64,000 nucleotides of DNA from Hydrogenophaga sp. IBVHS1 (GTDB lineage: Bacteria > Pseudomonadota > Gammaproteobacteria > Burkholderiales > Burkholderiaceae_C): positions 124,001-188,000 of the forward strand of contig NZ_NFUU01000002.1 of assembly GCF_002127265.1 (NCBI RefSeq), given 5' to 3'. The notes under the pieces are model-generated. The model was not told the origin of the DNA, did no database searches, and saw only the letters and a list, made by a program, of their open reading frames with translations. The position numbers and the translations under genes were made by a program. Positions within the stretch are counted from its first letter, which is position 1. Every line of letters begins with the position of its first letter. Of this stretch, positions 63,989-64,000 are shown one piece after another.

Positions 63989-64000
63989 GGGGGTTTTCCT

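Overview
The window reads as a GC-rich chromosomal segment of a betaproteobacterium, most likely Comamonadaceae and possibly Hydrogenophaga-like. The grounds are base composition, dense genes with many ATGA and TGATG junctions, the argB and slmA genes close together, promoters with TAGAAT-type -10 boxes, and GC-rich palindromic repeats of the kind common in that family. The genus is an inference. I see no rRNA, tRNA, CRISPR array, prophage or complete insertion sequence, and no gene-free stretch over 300 bases.

Layout. 1-1000: the end of an ECF sigma factor gene and its RskA-like anti-sigma factor. 1000-10100: AMP nucleosidase, an MgtC/DUF4010 membrane protein, glutathione reductase carrying an in-frame repeat, 3-hydroxybutyryl-CoA dehydrogenase, a GMC oxidoreductase, arginase and a conserved protein of unknown function. 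10100-14360: ppk2 and the fused B12 mutase icmF. 14390-18280: a complete TRAP transporter (dctPQM) with a terminator and an intercistronic hairpin. 18530-19654: a persulfide dioxygenase-rhodanese fusion. 19740-24157: an alpha-hydroxyketone quorum-sensing locus with a CqsA/LqsA-type synthase, an LqsR-type regulator, an LqsS/CqsS-type kinase and a LuxR-family regulator. 24331-28553: pantothenate kinase, a wax ester synthase (WS/DGAT), acyl-CoA-binding protein, a PHA-system protein and a lipoprotein aminopeptidase. 28553-35200: a molybdopterin oxidoreductase, an orphan ABC binding protein, an M20 amidohydrolase, a DUF2817 metallopeptidase and a TPR-like protein. 35193-40000: a TetR regulator, a patatin, a phasin and a 661-residue Marinobacter-type fatty acyl-CoA reductase. 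40048-44020: argB, a two-component system and slmA. 44187-54638: a TetR-controlled beta-oxidation block (acyl-CoA dehydrogenase, FadN-type enzyme, thiolase, enoyl-CoA hydratase), interrupted by a DUF559 nuclease-like gene wrapped in palindromic repeats, plus a type Vd patatin. 54642-58656: a glutathione S-transferase and a KaiC-like ATPase with a hybrid kinase. 58696-63373: TerC and Bax-inhibitor membrane proteins, then a chromate-resistance operon chrB-chrA-rhodanese. A small membrane protein closes the window.

How the genes fit together. Much of the window concerns acyl-CoA metabolism and storage lipids. The reductase, WS/DGAT and acyl-CoA-binding protein would make wax esters or triacylglycerol. 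The phasin and PHA-system protein belong to polyhydroxyalkanoate granules. The fad block, hydroxybutyryl-CoA dehydrogenase and IcmF degrade or rearrange acyl-CoAs. The two most interesting items are the quorum-sensing locus, which has a perfect lux-box-like palindrome ahead of the synthase, and the DUF559 gene with its repeats inside the beta-oxidation operon. All calls come from reading the sequence by eye; no database search was run.
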